Shown here in pieces: positions 1 to 6,403 of a stretch of DNA of 11,802 nucleotides (its first letter is position 1; each line of letters starts with the position of its first letter). This stretch comes from Chloroflexota bacterium. Lineage in GTDB: Bacteria; Chloroflexota; Anaerolineae; Anaerolineales; UBA11858. A program made the translations under genes and the position numbers. The notes below the pieces were generated by a model. It was given only the letters and a program-made list of their open reading frames with translations, ran no database searches and had not been told where the DNA came from. The DNA is taken from the NCBI GenBank assembly GCA_030666985.1, contig DAOUWT010000061.1:1-11802 (forward strand). The letters are read 5' to 3'.

Positions 1-70
1 ATTGGGTATTGGGTATTGGGTATTGGATATTAGATAGTAGATATTGGAGATTGGATGTTGGAAGTTGGAT
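1..70. repeat. Degenerate heptad tract (TATTGGG-like)
   Basis: The window opens with tandem copies of ATTGGGT/TATTGGG that decay into TATTAGA and TATTGGA variants. It is a low-complexity, roughly 7-bp-period tract upstream of the FmdB gene. A closely similar tract in the same orientation lies at 6085-6178. No gene or promoter can be recognised in it. Confidence 0.8.
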
Positions 71-89
71 AAAGGAGCAGTGATTTTTT

Positions 90-482
90 ATGCCAAGTTA
101 TGAATACAGATGTTTAGATTGTAATAGATCTTTTGAGACTTTCATGTCTTATGCAGACTATGGGGAAAAAGACGCTCTATGTCCTCATTGTGATAGTGCT
201 AAAACCCAACGCATCATACGCCCAATTCGAGTGGCACGTTCTGAAGAAAGCCGAATGGAAGATTTGGCCGATCCCTCAATGTTGGCGGGAATAGAAGACG
301 ACCCTAAAGCCTTGGGCAGCATGATGCGTAAAATGAGCAGTGAATTAGGTGAAAACTTAGGCCCTGAATTCGATGAGGTCATTGACCGCCTAGAAAAAGG
401 CCAAAGCCCGGAAGATATTGAAAAGGCTCTCCCTGATTTGGGAATGGGGGATGAGGGTATGGGCGGCCCAATGGATTTCTAA
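90..482 (+). CDS. FmdB-family zinc-ribbon protein
   Basis: A 130-residue small zinc-ribbon protein of the FmdB type. The N-terminus MPSYEYRCLDC with a second pair CPHC gives four cysteines, C8, C11, C31 and C34, in the spacing typical of the family. The rest (about residues 50-130) is acidic, predicted helical, and ends in a Gly/Met-rich tail. FmdB-like proteins are named after a putative regulator of formamidase/acetamidase genes, but most members have no proven function, so a regulatory or nucleic-acid-binding role is family inference only. The ATG is preceded by AAAGGAG at 71-77, a rather long 12-nt spacing. The coding sequence is noticeably AT-richer than the next gene. No terminator is visible after it, and a 133-bp repeat-bearing gap separates it from the LarA homologue, so co-transcription is possible but unproven. 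Confidence 0.88.
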   Translation: MPSYEYRCLDCNRSFETFMSYADYGEKDALCPHCDSAKTQRIIRPIRVARSEESRMEDLADPSMLAGIEDDPKALGSMMRKMSSELGENLGPEFDEVIDRLEKGQSPEDIEKALPDLGMGDEGMGGPMDF

Positions 483-513
483 GGCATTGTACTACATTAC
501 GTGATGTATGAAG

Positions 514-547
514 ACGTGAAACGTGAAAACGTGAAACGTGAAAACGT
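514..547. repeat. 15-bp tandem repeat (ACGTGAAACGTGAAA)
   Basis: Two exact copies of ACGTGAAACGTGAAA at 514-528 and 529-543 are followed by a partial ACGT. Each unit is itself a 7+8 duplication of ACGTGAA(A). It lies between the FmdB and LarA-like genes. Its function is unknown; it may be slippage-generated. Confidence 0.85.
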
Positions 548-615
548 CCCCCTAGGGGATGCAGGGCAATCGCATTTAGAAAAAGCACACCCTAAAACTG
601 AAAGCAGTCGGCTTA

Positions 616-1950
616 ATGAAAACATACACAGTCCCTTACGGTACATCCATCATCAAGTTCACCCTCCCGCCCGGCATGCGCGGCACCGTCTTGACCTCTA
701 AATCGGTCGAGCCGCCGGACGACGTGGAGGCCGCCATTGATGAGACGCTGAACCACCCCATCGACACGCCTCCGCTGCGGGAGATGGCGAAACCGGGGGA
801 TAGGGTGTGCATCGTCTTCACCGACATCACCCGTTCTAGTCCCGATCACCTCCTGGTGGGAGCGATGCTGCGGGAATTGGAAGCGGTTGGCGTCCGCGAC
901 AAGGACGTGACGCTGCTGTGCGGCATTGGCATGCACCGCCCCTCAACCCACGCGGAAAAAATCATCAAGCTGGGCCAAGACGTGGTCAAGCGCTACCGCG
1001 TGATAGACAACGAGCCGCAGAACCCCGACGTGCTGGTAGACCTGGGCCTGACGCCGGGCGGTGTGCCGGTCTCGGCCCACAAGGCGGCGGTGGAAGCGGA
1101 CCTGCTGCTCGCCACCGGGCTGGTGGAGCCGCACCAGTACGCCGGGTACTCTGGCGGGCGCAAGACGATGGCGATTGGGGCGGCCGGGGAAGCAATTATC
1201 GCGCACACGCACGGGCCAGCCTTCATTGACGATCCCAACACGCGGCTGGGCCGCATCAGAGGAAACCTCTTCCACGAGGCGATCACCGAGGCAGCCCGCC
1301 GCGCCGGGTTGGATTTTATTCTCAATGTTGTGTTGGACGATGAGAAGCGCGTTGTCTGTGTCAGGGCTGGCGAACCGGTAGAGACTCACCGGTGGTTGGT
1401 CGAATTCGCCCGCTCCATCTACGAGGTGGAGATCCCCCACCAATACGACATTGCCATCGGCGGGGTGGGATTCCCCAAGGATGCCAATCTCTACCAGGCC
1501 AGCCGGGCGGCGTCTTACCTTTTCTTTGCGCCGACGCCGGTGGTCAAGCCAGGAGGGTTCCTGATTGTGCCGGCTCCGTGCCAGGAGGGGGCTGGGGATG
1601 GTGTGGGCGAGCAGCGTTTCCTCAGGGCCATGCGGGATGCTCCCAACGTGCAGGCCGTCCTCCGCGACGCCCGCAAGCACAGCTATCCCCCGGGTCAACA
1701 GCGGGCCTTTGTGATGGCAAAAGTGTTGGAGGAGGCGCGGGTCGTCATTGTGGGCAGCGAGTACCCGGAGATTGTTTCGGCCTGCAAGATGACGCCTGCT
1801 GCAACGATGGAGGACGCGCTGGGGTTGGCGGCCCGGGAGCTAGGGGGTAAGGCGGATACACATCATCCCTTGGACGTGCTCGTCGTGCCTCACGCGCTGC
1901 TGACGCTGCCGGTGGTGCAGGATCCGCATGAAGAAATAGCGAGAAAATAG
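616..1950 (+). CDS. LarA-family nickel-pincer racemase/epimerase homologue
   Basis: A 444-residue cytoplasmic enzyme of the lactate racemase (LarA, DUF2088) superfamily, of full family length. LarA uses a nickel-pincer nucleotide covalently held by a lysine to racemise or epimerise 2-hydroxyacids by hydride transfer. Visible signatures are DxTR (R73), GMHRPS with H107 (catalytic His equivalent), EPHQYAGYSGGRK with H173 (Ni ligand/catalytic) and K183 (pincer-tethering Lys), and H197/H199 near the second Ni ligand. In the C-terminal domain, YQASR carries Q294. The position expected to hold the substrate-binding Lys in Lactobacillus LarA (K298) is R297 here, so the substrate may not be lactate. 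The cofactor-maturation genes larB, larC and larE are not in this window. The start at 616 gives the usual N-terminus, but no clear Shine-Dalgarno precedes it. The gene is GC-rich compared with its left neighbour. It is not named larA because substrate specificity is unproven. Confidence 0.88.
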   Translation: MKTYTVPYGTSIIKFTLPPGMRGTVLTSKSVEPPDDVEAAIDETLNHPIDTPPLREMAKPGDRVCIVFTDITRSSPDHLLVGAMLRELEAVGVRDKDVTLLCGIGMHRPSTHAEKIIKLGQDVVKRYRVIDNEPQNPDVLVDLGLTPGGVPVSAHKAAVEADLLLATGLVEPHQYAGYSGGRKTMAIGAAGEAIIAHTHGPAFIDDPNTRLGRIRGNLFHEAITEAARRAGLDFILNVVLDDEKRVVCVRAGEPVETHRWLVEFARSIYEVEIPHQYDIAIGGVGFPKDANLYQASRAASYLFFAPTPVVKPGGFLIVPAPCQEGAGDGVGEQRFLRAMRDAPNVQAVLRDARKHSYPPGQQRAFVMAKVLEEARVVIVGSEYPEIVSACKMTPAATMEDALGLAARELGGKADTHHPLDVLVVPHALLTLPVVQDPHEEIARK

Positions 1951-1980
1951 TTGTTGCGTGTTGCGTGTAGCGTGTTGCGT
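1951..1980. repeat. TTGCGTG short tandem repeat
   Basis: Directly after the LarA-like stop codon the sequence runs TTGTTGCGTG, TTGCGTGTAG, CGTGTTGCGT, a degenerate TTGCGTG-type tandem repeat. It has no hairpin plus T-tract and is not a convincing terminator. Confidence 0.7.
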
Positions 1981-2080
1981 TACCTTCTCAAAACGGAATA
2001 CGCAATACGGATTTCTCTCAACTCATTTGAAATGCACCCATCTGGTAATTATTCACCCCCCTTCCATAAACGTTCAAGAA

Positions 2081-2174
2081 TATGTCATTCTGAAGGCGGT
2101 TTTTGCCTGAAGAATCTCCCCGTTCGGAGTGGGAGACTCTTCGCTCACACAAACCGTTCGCTCAGAGTGACATA
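2081..2174. repeat. Long imperfect inverted repeat (MITE-like relic)
   Basis: The left end TATGTCATTCTGA (2081-2093) and the right end TCAGAGTGACATA (2162-2174) are imperfect reverse complements. The similarity continues inward: GAAGAATCTCCC on the left faces GGGAGACTCTTC on the right. The whole stretch could fold into one long hairpin. Similar GTCATTCTGA...TCAGAATGAC palindromes are scattered between genes in many environmental bacteria. It fills most of the 295-bp gap before the cupin gene. No transposase is present. Confidence 0.7.
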
Positions 2175-2233
2175 TCCCGCATTTTTTGCCAAAGGGGAGT
2201 GAATGGTTACCCCATCTGATATACGTGAACTGT

Positions 2234-2239
2234 AAGGAG
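2234..2239 (+). promoter_or_regulatory. Shine-Dalgarno that sets the cupin start
   Basis: AAGGAG lies 6 nt before the ATG at 2246. This favours 2246 over an in-frame TTG at 2186, which has no such site and would add 20 residues unlike a cupin N-terminus. Confidence 0.85.
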
Positions 2240-2245
2240 TTAACC

Positions 2246-2575
2246 ATGCTGAGTAGAAACTACCATGATATTGAACAGGAACCCGTGGGGGAGGATAAAT
2301 CAGTCCGCTGGGTGCTTGGGAAGCCAGAGGGAACGCCCAACTTTGCCCTGCGCGTGATCGAGTTCGAGGAGGGAGCCGTCTTCGAGACGCACCAGCACCC
2401 CTACGAGCACGAAATCTTCGTCCTGGAGGGGGAGGGTGTGGCGCATGTCCCAGGCAAAGAGGTGGTGATGCAGCCCGGAGTCGCCATTTACATCCCCCCC
2501 AGCGAGCCGCATGGCTACCGCAACACCGGCGCAGGCCCGCTGCGTTTTATTTGCGTTATTCCGCACGTTGACTAG
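2246..2575 (+). CDS. Small single-domain cupin protein
   Basis: A 109-residue protein that is essentially one cupin beta-barrel. Cupin motif 1 is visible around residues 43-64, with H49, H51 and E56 as likely metal ligands. Motif 2 follows around residues 78-93, with P84, the fourth ligand H89, and N93. All four usual metal-binding residues are therefore present, so a divalent-metal site is likely. Proteins of this size include sugar isomerase-like, dioxygenase-like and sensory cupins, and the sequence alone does not choose between them. No signal peptide is seen, so it is probably cytoplasmic. It stands alone on the plus strand, between the inverted repeat at 2081-2174 and a repeat-filled gap leading to the convergent VanW gene. 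No partner gene suggests a pathway. Confidence 0.85.
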   Translation: MLSRNYHDIEQEPVGEDKSVRWVLGKPEGTPNFALRVIEFEEGAVFETHQHPYEHEIFVLEGEGVAHVPGKEVVMQPGVAIYIPPSEPHGYRNTGAGPLRFICVIPHVD

Positions 2576-2579
2576 AGGG

Positions 2580-2619
2580 GGCAAAAGAGCCAGAGGGTGC
2601 AGAGGAGGCAAAAGAGCCA
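2580..2619. repeat. Direct repeat GGCAAAAGAGCCA
   Basis: Exact 13-bp copies of GGCAAAAGAGCCA occur at 2580-2592 and 2607-2619 (27-bp period), separated by a purine-rich GAGGGTGCAGAGGA spacer. Related purine-rich wording (GGGCAAAGGGTGCAAAAGAG) recurs at 4878-4897. Confidence 0.75.
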
Positions 2620-2647
2620 AACTCCCAATTTCCCTGGTTTCCTGATA

Positions 2648-2712
2648 CCCTGATTTCCTGATCTCCTGATTCCCTAATCCCCTGATTTCCTGATCTCCTG
2701 ATTCCCTAATCC
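2648..2712. repeat. 32-bp-period tandem repeat
   Basis: An exact 33-bp string built from CCTGATTT, CCTGATCT, CCTGATTC and CCTAATCC words starts at 2648 and again at 2680, giving two tandem copies with a 32-bp period. The unit is itself a string of degenerate 8-mers. Shorter CTAGTCACTAGTCAC repeats follow to about 2730. The array fills the gap between the convergent cupin and VanW genes. No intrinsic terminator is recognisable. Confidence 0.85.
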
Positions 2713-2742
2713 CTAGTCACTAGTCACTGATTCCTAGCTCAC

Positions 2743-4620
2743 CTACCCACTCGGCTCACAAGGTTTATTCTCGTTGATATCATCGGGCGGCATGCCTTCT
2801 GTGCCTGGGCCATATTCGCAGACCGCGCGCCAGGGGGCATAGTGAGTTTCGAAGATGTCCGTCCACAGTTTTTGATCCCCCCGGTAAACGTGCCGGGTGA
2901 CGGTTACATCCGCGCCATCCACGGCCCAATCCACCTGTTCGATCTCCCCCTTTTTAAAATCTTCATTTTCAATATATATCGGATCGCCCGGCTCAGTGAT
3001 GTTTTGCAAACCCGTGGTCTCCCATTGCATGGTTCGTCCATCTGAGGTGCCGTAGAACTTCCAGGTCAGGGTGCGGTGGGCGATGTTGACATAGGTTTCC
3101 ATGAGCAGCCAATGACCGGTATCGTTGGTGAATTTAAAGTCTACCGATGGGAAATAAACGGTCGCGTCCAGGCCGGCCAAATTGGAGTCATGTCCTCCGC
3201 TGGGGGTTTGTTCGTAATACATAACCCTGTAAGCGTGGAAATGACGCTGGTTGACGGGCAAGCCGCTGAAAAACACGGTGCGGAAAAGCGTCGTGCTTAC
3301 CTGGCAAACCCCGCCCCCCACCCCCTTGACAGTCCGGTTTCCGGCAATGATCCAGGCCTCCTCGTAGCCGGTTGCCGCGCTCACGTCTCCCAAGATTTCG
3401 CCCATGGAGAATGTCTCCCCTGGGGCGACCAAAACGCCATGAAACTGAGCAGAGGCGGTTTCTATGTTGTGCATCCGGGCCGAGCTAGAGTAATAGAAAA
3501 AGCTCATCTCAGAATTTATTAGCCCCGTGATCCCTAAATCTTGGGCGGTGCTGGCACTGGTGACAGGCGGCTCCGTGTATTCCAGGGCCAGGGCCACGGT
3601 GTGCTGCCCGGCTTGGAGGCTGCTGTAAATGCTCGCCAGGGTTTGCTCTATGTTCAGGCTTCGGCCAATGACCTCTTGCTGAATGACCTCCAATTCCCCG
3701 CTCTCGTCATTGAAAATGAACCTGGCGTTTTGGGGATCGCGGGCTATTTGCTGCCCAATGTCCGCCAATACTGCCTGCCAAAGTTGGGCCTTGAAAGTGA
3801 TGGCGTATTCGGCCCCCTCCGGGCCGGTAAGACGCTCCAGGGTCAGCATCCCCGCCACAGTTTCGGGAGAAAAGGTCCAAGGGCCGGCATCCCCCTCTCC
3901 CGCAGCCGGCACCTCCAGGGTGAGCGCTTGACTCAATATCTCCCGCAAAAAATTTGCTGGTTCGCTAACGTCCAAAATTTCCGGGGGATTTTCCTCCACG
4001 GGGAGGGTGATGTGCCCGTCTTGCCGGGCCTGGAAGTGGGCGTGGAGATTTCGGAGGGTGAGGGGGATATCCAGTGCCCGGCCGATTTGCCCGGCCTGGG
4101 CGACCACCCCTAGCCCCTCCAGGAGGAGGGTGGCCTCCAGGGTGGGGAGGTTGATCTGCTCCGCCAGCGTGGTGAGCACCCGGTGAGCGGTGGCCTCATC
4201 CCACACAAACTGCGGGGGGAGGCTGACCCCGTGGCGGTAGGCCCGCAGTTGAGTGCTCCAACGGTCTAGTACCTTTCCGCTGCGCCCGACCTGGTAGGCG
4301 GCTTCGGCGTTTTGGTTGGGGGCGAAGAAAAGCCCGAAATCGGAGGGAGTGGCTTCCCAAATTGTGTTTTGATCCTGGAGGACGATTTTCCCCGTTATGG
4401 GATAGGTGAATTCATTTGCTAGTAAAGCTGCGGCTTCGGGGCGCGTTTTCCCTGATAGGTCTACTCCACTAATAGAGACGCCGGGGTAGATGCGGTCTTT
4501 GTATTGGATGTGAAAGCCGGCAATAGCCACTCCCAGAATTATCAGGAAGAGGAGAAATCCACCAGTTAGGGCTATGGTTGTTTGTAAGAGGATTTTTTGG
4601 AGGGGGGAGTTGGGTTTCAT
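2743..4620 (-). CDS. Membrane-anchored VanW-family protein with peptidoglycan-binding-like repeats
   Basis: A 625-residue envelope protein. One hydrophobic segment (about residues 13-36), with a positively charged residue before it, should anchor it in the cytoplasmic membrane with the rest outside. YPGVSISGVDLSGKTRPEAA (46-65) is the classic linker that precedes PG_binding_4-like domains; two such regions appear to span about 66-210 and 245-350. The VanW domain covers about 385-510, with the signature GVGGGVCQVSTTL (433-445). A G5-like beta-rich tail follows (about 540-605). VanW is named from vancomycin-resistance clusters but its biochemistry is unsettled; a cell-wall-associated role is inferred. 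There are no van resistance genes nearby, so resistance should not be assumed. The start at 4620 gives a good anchor but lacks a clear Shine-Dalgarno. It converges with the cupin gene and diverges from the SPFH gene. Confidence 0.87.
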   Translation of the reverse strand: MKPNSPLQKILLQTTIALTGGFLLFLIILGVAIAGFHIQYKDRIYPGVSISGVDLSGKTRPEAAALLANEFTYPITGKIVLQDQNTIWEATPSDFGLFFAPNQNAEAAYQVGRSGKVLDRWSTQLRAYRHGVSLPPQFVWDEATAHRVLTTLAEQINLPTLEATLLLEGLGVVAQAGQIGRALDIPLTLRNLHAHFQARQDGHITLPVEENPPEILDVSEPANFLREILSQALTLEVPAAGEGDAGPWTFSPETVAGMLTLERLTGPEGAEYAITFKAQLWQAVLADIGQQIARDPQNARFIFNDESGELEVIQQEVIGRSLNIEQTLASIYSSLQAGQHTVALALEYTEPPVTSASTAQDLGITGLINSEMSFFYYSSSARMHNIETASAQFHGVLVAPGETFSMGEILGDVSAATGYEEAWIIAGNRTVKGVGGGVCQVSTTLFRTVFFSGLPVNQRHFHAYRVMYYEQTPSGGHDSNLAGLDATVYFPSVDFKFTNDTGHWLLMETYVNIAHRTLTWKFYGTSDGRTMQWETTGLQNITEPGDPIYIENEDFKKGEIEQVDWAVDGADVTVTRHVYRGDQKLWTDIFETHYAPWRAVCEYGPGTEGMPPDDINENKPCEPSG

Positions 4621-4697
4621 TGGAGGTTATTTTACCAGAGGAGACAAAGGATGCAGAGGGGCAAGGGGCAGGGGCAGGAGGCAGGGAGCAGGAGGGC

Positions 4698-4870
4698 AGG
4701 GCGATTGCATTTGACGTTAGAAAAGAAACTATTGTCTCACTGCTCGAAGGGGATCGCCAGCTCCCCTGGATTCCGCACCCGATGGGGCTACGTTGTACAG
4801 CCCGCAGGCTAGTGCCGACCCATCTCGAGCAAGAGAAGGAATGGATTTGTATCCCATATACGATTGCCCT
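4698..4870. repeat. Nested inverted-repeat element, possible MITE or structured RNA
   Basis: The 414-bp gap between the divergent VanW and SPFH genes contains nested complementary segments. The outer arms AGGGCGATTGCAT (4698-4710) and ATACGATTGCCCT (4858-4870) differ at three positions, two of which would be G-U pairs in RNA. The inner stem TGCTCGA (4741-4747) pairs exactly with TCGAGCA (4825-4831). Directly inside it are a hairpin AGGGGA/TCCCCT (4748-4767) and a stem GATGGG (4781-4786)/CCCATC (4819-4824), the latter adjoining the inner stem. The 5' arm wording recurs at 561-577 upstream of the LarA-like gene. No protein is recognised. A miniature mobile element or a structured RNA are both possible. 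Confidence 0.55.
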
Positions 4871-4968
4871 GGGCAGGGGGGCAAAGGGTGCAAAAGAGGC
4901 AACTTTCTTGGGTATATGACGTAATATAAATATGATGTCAGAATGGAGTATGGGAGGTCAAATGAGGT

Positions 4969-4974
4969 TATAAT
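4969..4974 (+). promoter_or_regulatory. Possible -10 box for the SPFH gene
   Basis: A perfect TATAAT lies 60 bp before the SPFH start codon. No good TTGACA-like -35 box is found at 16-18 bp upstream, so this remains tentative. Confidence 0.3.
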
Positions 4975-5034
4975 GATGGCGTGTGTATTCCAAGAACTTG
5001 TAACTGAAATTAGTTTAGAAAAAGGAGAAAGAAG

Positions 5035-6078
5035 ATGCAAATTACAGTTTTAATTGCTGCTGTGTCCGGGTTTGCGTGGTTAGCGGTGGTGGGGCTGATT
5101 GTTTTGGCCGTGCTCCGCAAGAGTCGCGGGCAAGAGATAAAAGGTGTAACCACAGGCATTGTGCTGGCGTTTGTGGCGGCTATTTTACTCAATACCTTGA
5201 GCGCGGGCTTGGTGTTCATTCAGCCTCAAGAGCGCGGGGTGGTAATCTCGGCTGTGGCTCCCAAAGGGTATCGTGAAGAGGTTTTACAGCCCGGTTTGCG
5301 ATGGGTCATTCCTTACGCCGAGAGCGTCAACATCTATTCTATCTCAAAGATGACTTATACCATGTCTATAGCTCCCAGCGAGGGGCAAATCATAGGAGAT
5401 GATTCCATTTCGGCTCGCACGTCCGACGGGCAGGAAGTTATCATTGATGCTTCGGTGATTTTCTCATTAGATCCCTCTCAAGTTATGAATGTCCACATCA
5501 CCTGGCAGGATCGCTACATAAACGATCTAGTCCGACCATCCGTGCGAGGCATCATCAGAGAAGCGGTTGCTCAATTCAAGATTAACGAGGTCTATAGTAC
5601 CAAGCGAGCCGAATTATCAGAATTGATAACGACTGACATGCAGAATACTCTTCAAGATAATGGATTGCTGCTTTCTGATTTCGTCCTGCGCAACATTGCT
5701 TTTACCTCAGAATACGCCGCTTCGATAGAACAAAAACAGATCGCCGAACAGAAGGCAGAAGAGGCTGAATATGTCGTTCTGCAAAAGCAGCAAGAAGCGG
5801 AACAGGCCCGCGAGGAAGCTAAAGGGAAAAAGGACGCCGCCGTCACAGAGGCAGAGGGTAGAGCGCAGTCCATGCTCATTGAGGCCGAGGCTGAGGCCAA
5901 ATCTTTGCAGCTCATAGCCGATGTCTTGGAAGATAATCCGACTTTGTTGAATTACCGCTATATTGAAAAGCTATCCCCTGGCATTCAGGTTATGCTCGTT
6001 CCTAACGATAATCCATATTTGCTGCCTCTCCCTGATTTGGAGTATATCCAACCTACAGCGGATGTGGGTGGGGAGTAG
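5035..6078 (+). CDS. SPFH/band-7 (prohibitin/stomatin-like) membrane protein
   Basis: A 347-residue membrane protein of the SPFH superfamily. Two hydrophobic segments come first (about residues 4-27 and 41-62). The band-7 core (about 62-225) begins VFIQPQERGVV and includes the typical LQPGLRWVIPYAE, then a segment around residues 150-205 containing IREAVAQF. A long Ala/Glu/Lys-rich coiled coil (about 228-295) follows, then a hydrophobic, proline-rich C-terminus. Family members form large oligomeric rings in membranes and are linked to microdomain organisation and to control of membrane proteases. No NfeD or HflK/HflC partner gene is adjacent, so its exact role is open. Two N-terminal membrane helices are more than the usual single one. 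A strong AAAGGAG (5021-5027) precedes the ATG by 7 nt. It appears monocistronic, and the coding sequence is AT-richer than the LarA and NLR genes. Confidence 0.9.
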   Translation: MQITVLIAAVSGFAWLAVVGLIVLAVLRKSRGQEIKGVTTGIVLAFVAAILLNTLSAGLVFIQPQERGVVISAVAPKGYREEVLQPGLRWVIPYAESVNIYSISKMTYTMSIAPSEGQIIGDDSISARTSDGQEVIIDASVIFSLDPSQVMNVHITWQDRYINDLVRPSVRGIIREAVAQFKINEVYSTKRAELSELITTDMQNTLQDNGLLLSDFVLRNIAFTSEYAASIEQKQIAEQKAEEAEYVVLQKQQEAEQAREEAKGKKDAAVTEAEGRAQSMLIEAEAEAKSLQLIADVLEDNPTLLNYRYIEKLSPGIQVMLVPNDNPYLLPLPDLEYIQPTADVGGE

Positions 6079-6084
6079 GGAATC

Positions 6085-6178
6085 AGGTATTAGATATTTG
6101 ATATTGGGTATTTGGTATTTGGTATTGGGTATTGGGTATTTGATATTAGGTATTGGATATTAGATATTAGGGATTGGA
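6085..6178. repeat. Degenerate heptad tract (TATTGGG/TATTAGA)
   Basis: About 94 bp of roughly 7-bp units (TATTAGA, TATTTGA, TATTGGG, TATTTGG) follow the SPFH stop codon. It matches the tract at 1-70 in wording and orientation. It contains no gene. Confidence 0.85.
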
Positions 6179-6183
6179 TTCAG

Positions 6184-6220
6184 TTAGTAACCGCGTTCCT
6201 CAAAGGAACGCGGTTACTAA
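6184..6220. repeat. Perfect 17-bp palindrome with 3-nt loop
   Basis: The left arm TTAGTAACCGCGTTCCT (6184-6200), loop CAA (6201-6203) and a perfectly complementary right arm (6204-6220) form a 37-bp palindrome between the SPFH gene and the tRNA. It lacks a T-tract, so it is not a typical intrinsic terminator. The inner 15-nt arm is itself a quasi-palindrome (AG...CT), the same layout as the two elements at 6616-6648 and 6892-6924. Confidence 0.9.
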
Positions 6221-6241
6221 GCGACAAACCAGAATTTAGGC

Positions 6242-6270
6242 TTGCATTTCAGAATAAGAATCGGTATAAT
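6242..6270 (+). promoter_or_regulatory. Promoter of tRNA-Val
   Basis: A TTGCAT -35-like box (6242-6247) and a perfect TATAAT -10 box (6265-6270) are separated by 17 bp. The mature tRNA starts 12 nt after the -10 box, as expected for a short leader. The -35 box matches the sigma-70 consensus only partly. Confidence 0.75.
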
Positions 6271-6281
6271 GCACGACACAT

Positions 6282-6355
6282 GGGCGGTTAGCTCAGTTGG
6301 TAAGAGCGCTGCGTTGACATCGCAGAGGTCGTTGGTTCGAGTCCAATATCGCCCA
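6282..6355 (+). tRNA. tRNA-Val (anticodon GAC)
   Basis: A complete 74-nt tRNA. The acceptor strand GGGCGGT pairs with ATCGCCC, with one G-U pair. The D-arm reads GCTCAGTTGGTAAGAGC. The anticodon stem CTGCG/CGCAG encloses loop TTGACAT, giving anticodon GAC for valine GUC/GUU codons. The T-arm GTTGG/CCAAT has loop TTCGAGT. The discriminator base is A6355. CCA is not encoded. The gene has its own promoter and terminator. Confidence 0.95.
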
Positions 6356-6360
6356 CAAGA

Positions 6361-6393
6361 AAAAACCACCCGTGATGGGTGGTTTTTCGTTTT
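6361..6393 (+). terminator. Intrinsic terminator of tRNA-Val
   Basis: An 11-bp perfect stem, AAAAACCACCC (6361-6371) with GGGTGGTTTTT (6377-6387), has a 5-nt loop and is followed by CGTTTT. It starts 6 nt after the tRNA 3' end. Confidence 0.9.
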
Positions 6394-6403
6394 AAGCATA
6401 CTC

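Noticed and set aside
943..1698. A long antisense frame within the LarA-like gene
   Set aside because: High GC creates long open antisense frames. The sense frame has full family length and catalytic motifs.
1951..2202. An 83-codon frame after the LarA-like gene
   Set aside because: It runs through short tandem repeats and the palindrome at 2081-2174. It has no ribosome binding site or domain.
2186..2245. Longer cupin with a TTG start at 2186
   Set aside because: It has no ribosome binding site, and the extra 20 residues are not cupin-like. AAGGAG before the ATG at 2246 is decisive.
2648..2712. CRISPR array
   Set aside because: The two copies abut with no unique spacers and the unit is low-complexity. 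No cas genes are present.
2743..4620. Vancomycin resistance gene
   Set aside because: VanW-domain proteins are widespread outside resistance clusters, and no vanH, vanA/B, vanX, vanR or vanS genes are adjacent.
4698..4870. 6S, SRP or tmRNA gene
   Set aside because: Some words and the nested stems are suggestive, but the conserved SRP core, the tmRNA acceptor and tag region and a convincing 6S bubble could not be matched by eye, so no named RNA is called.
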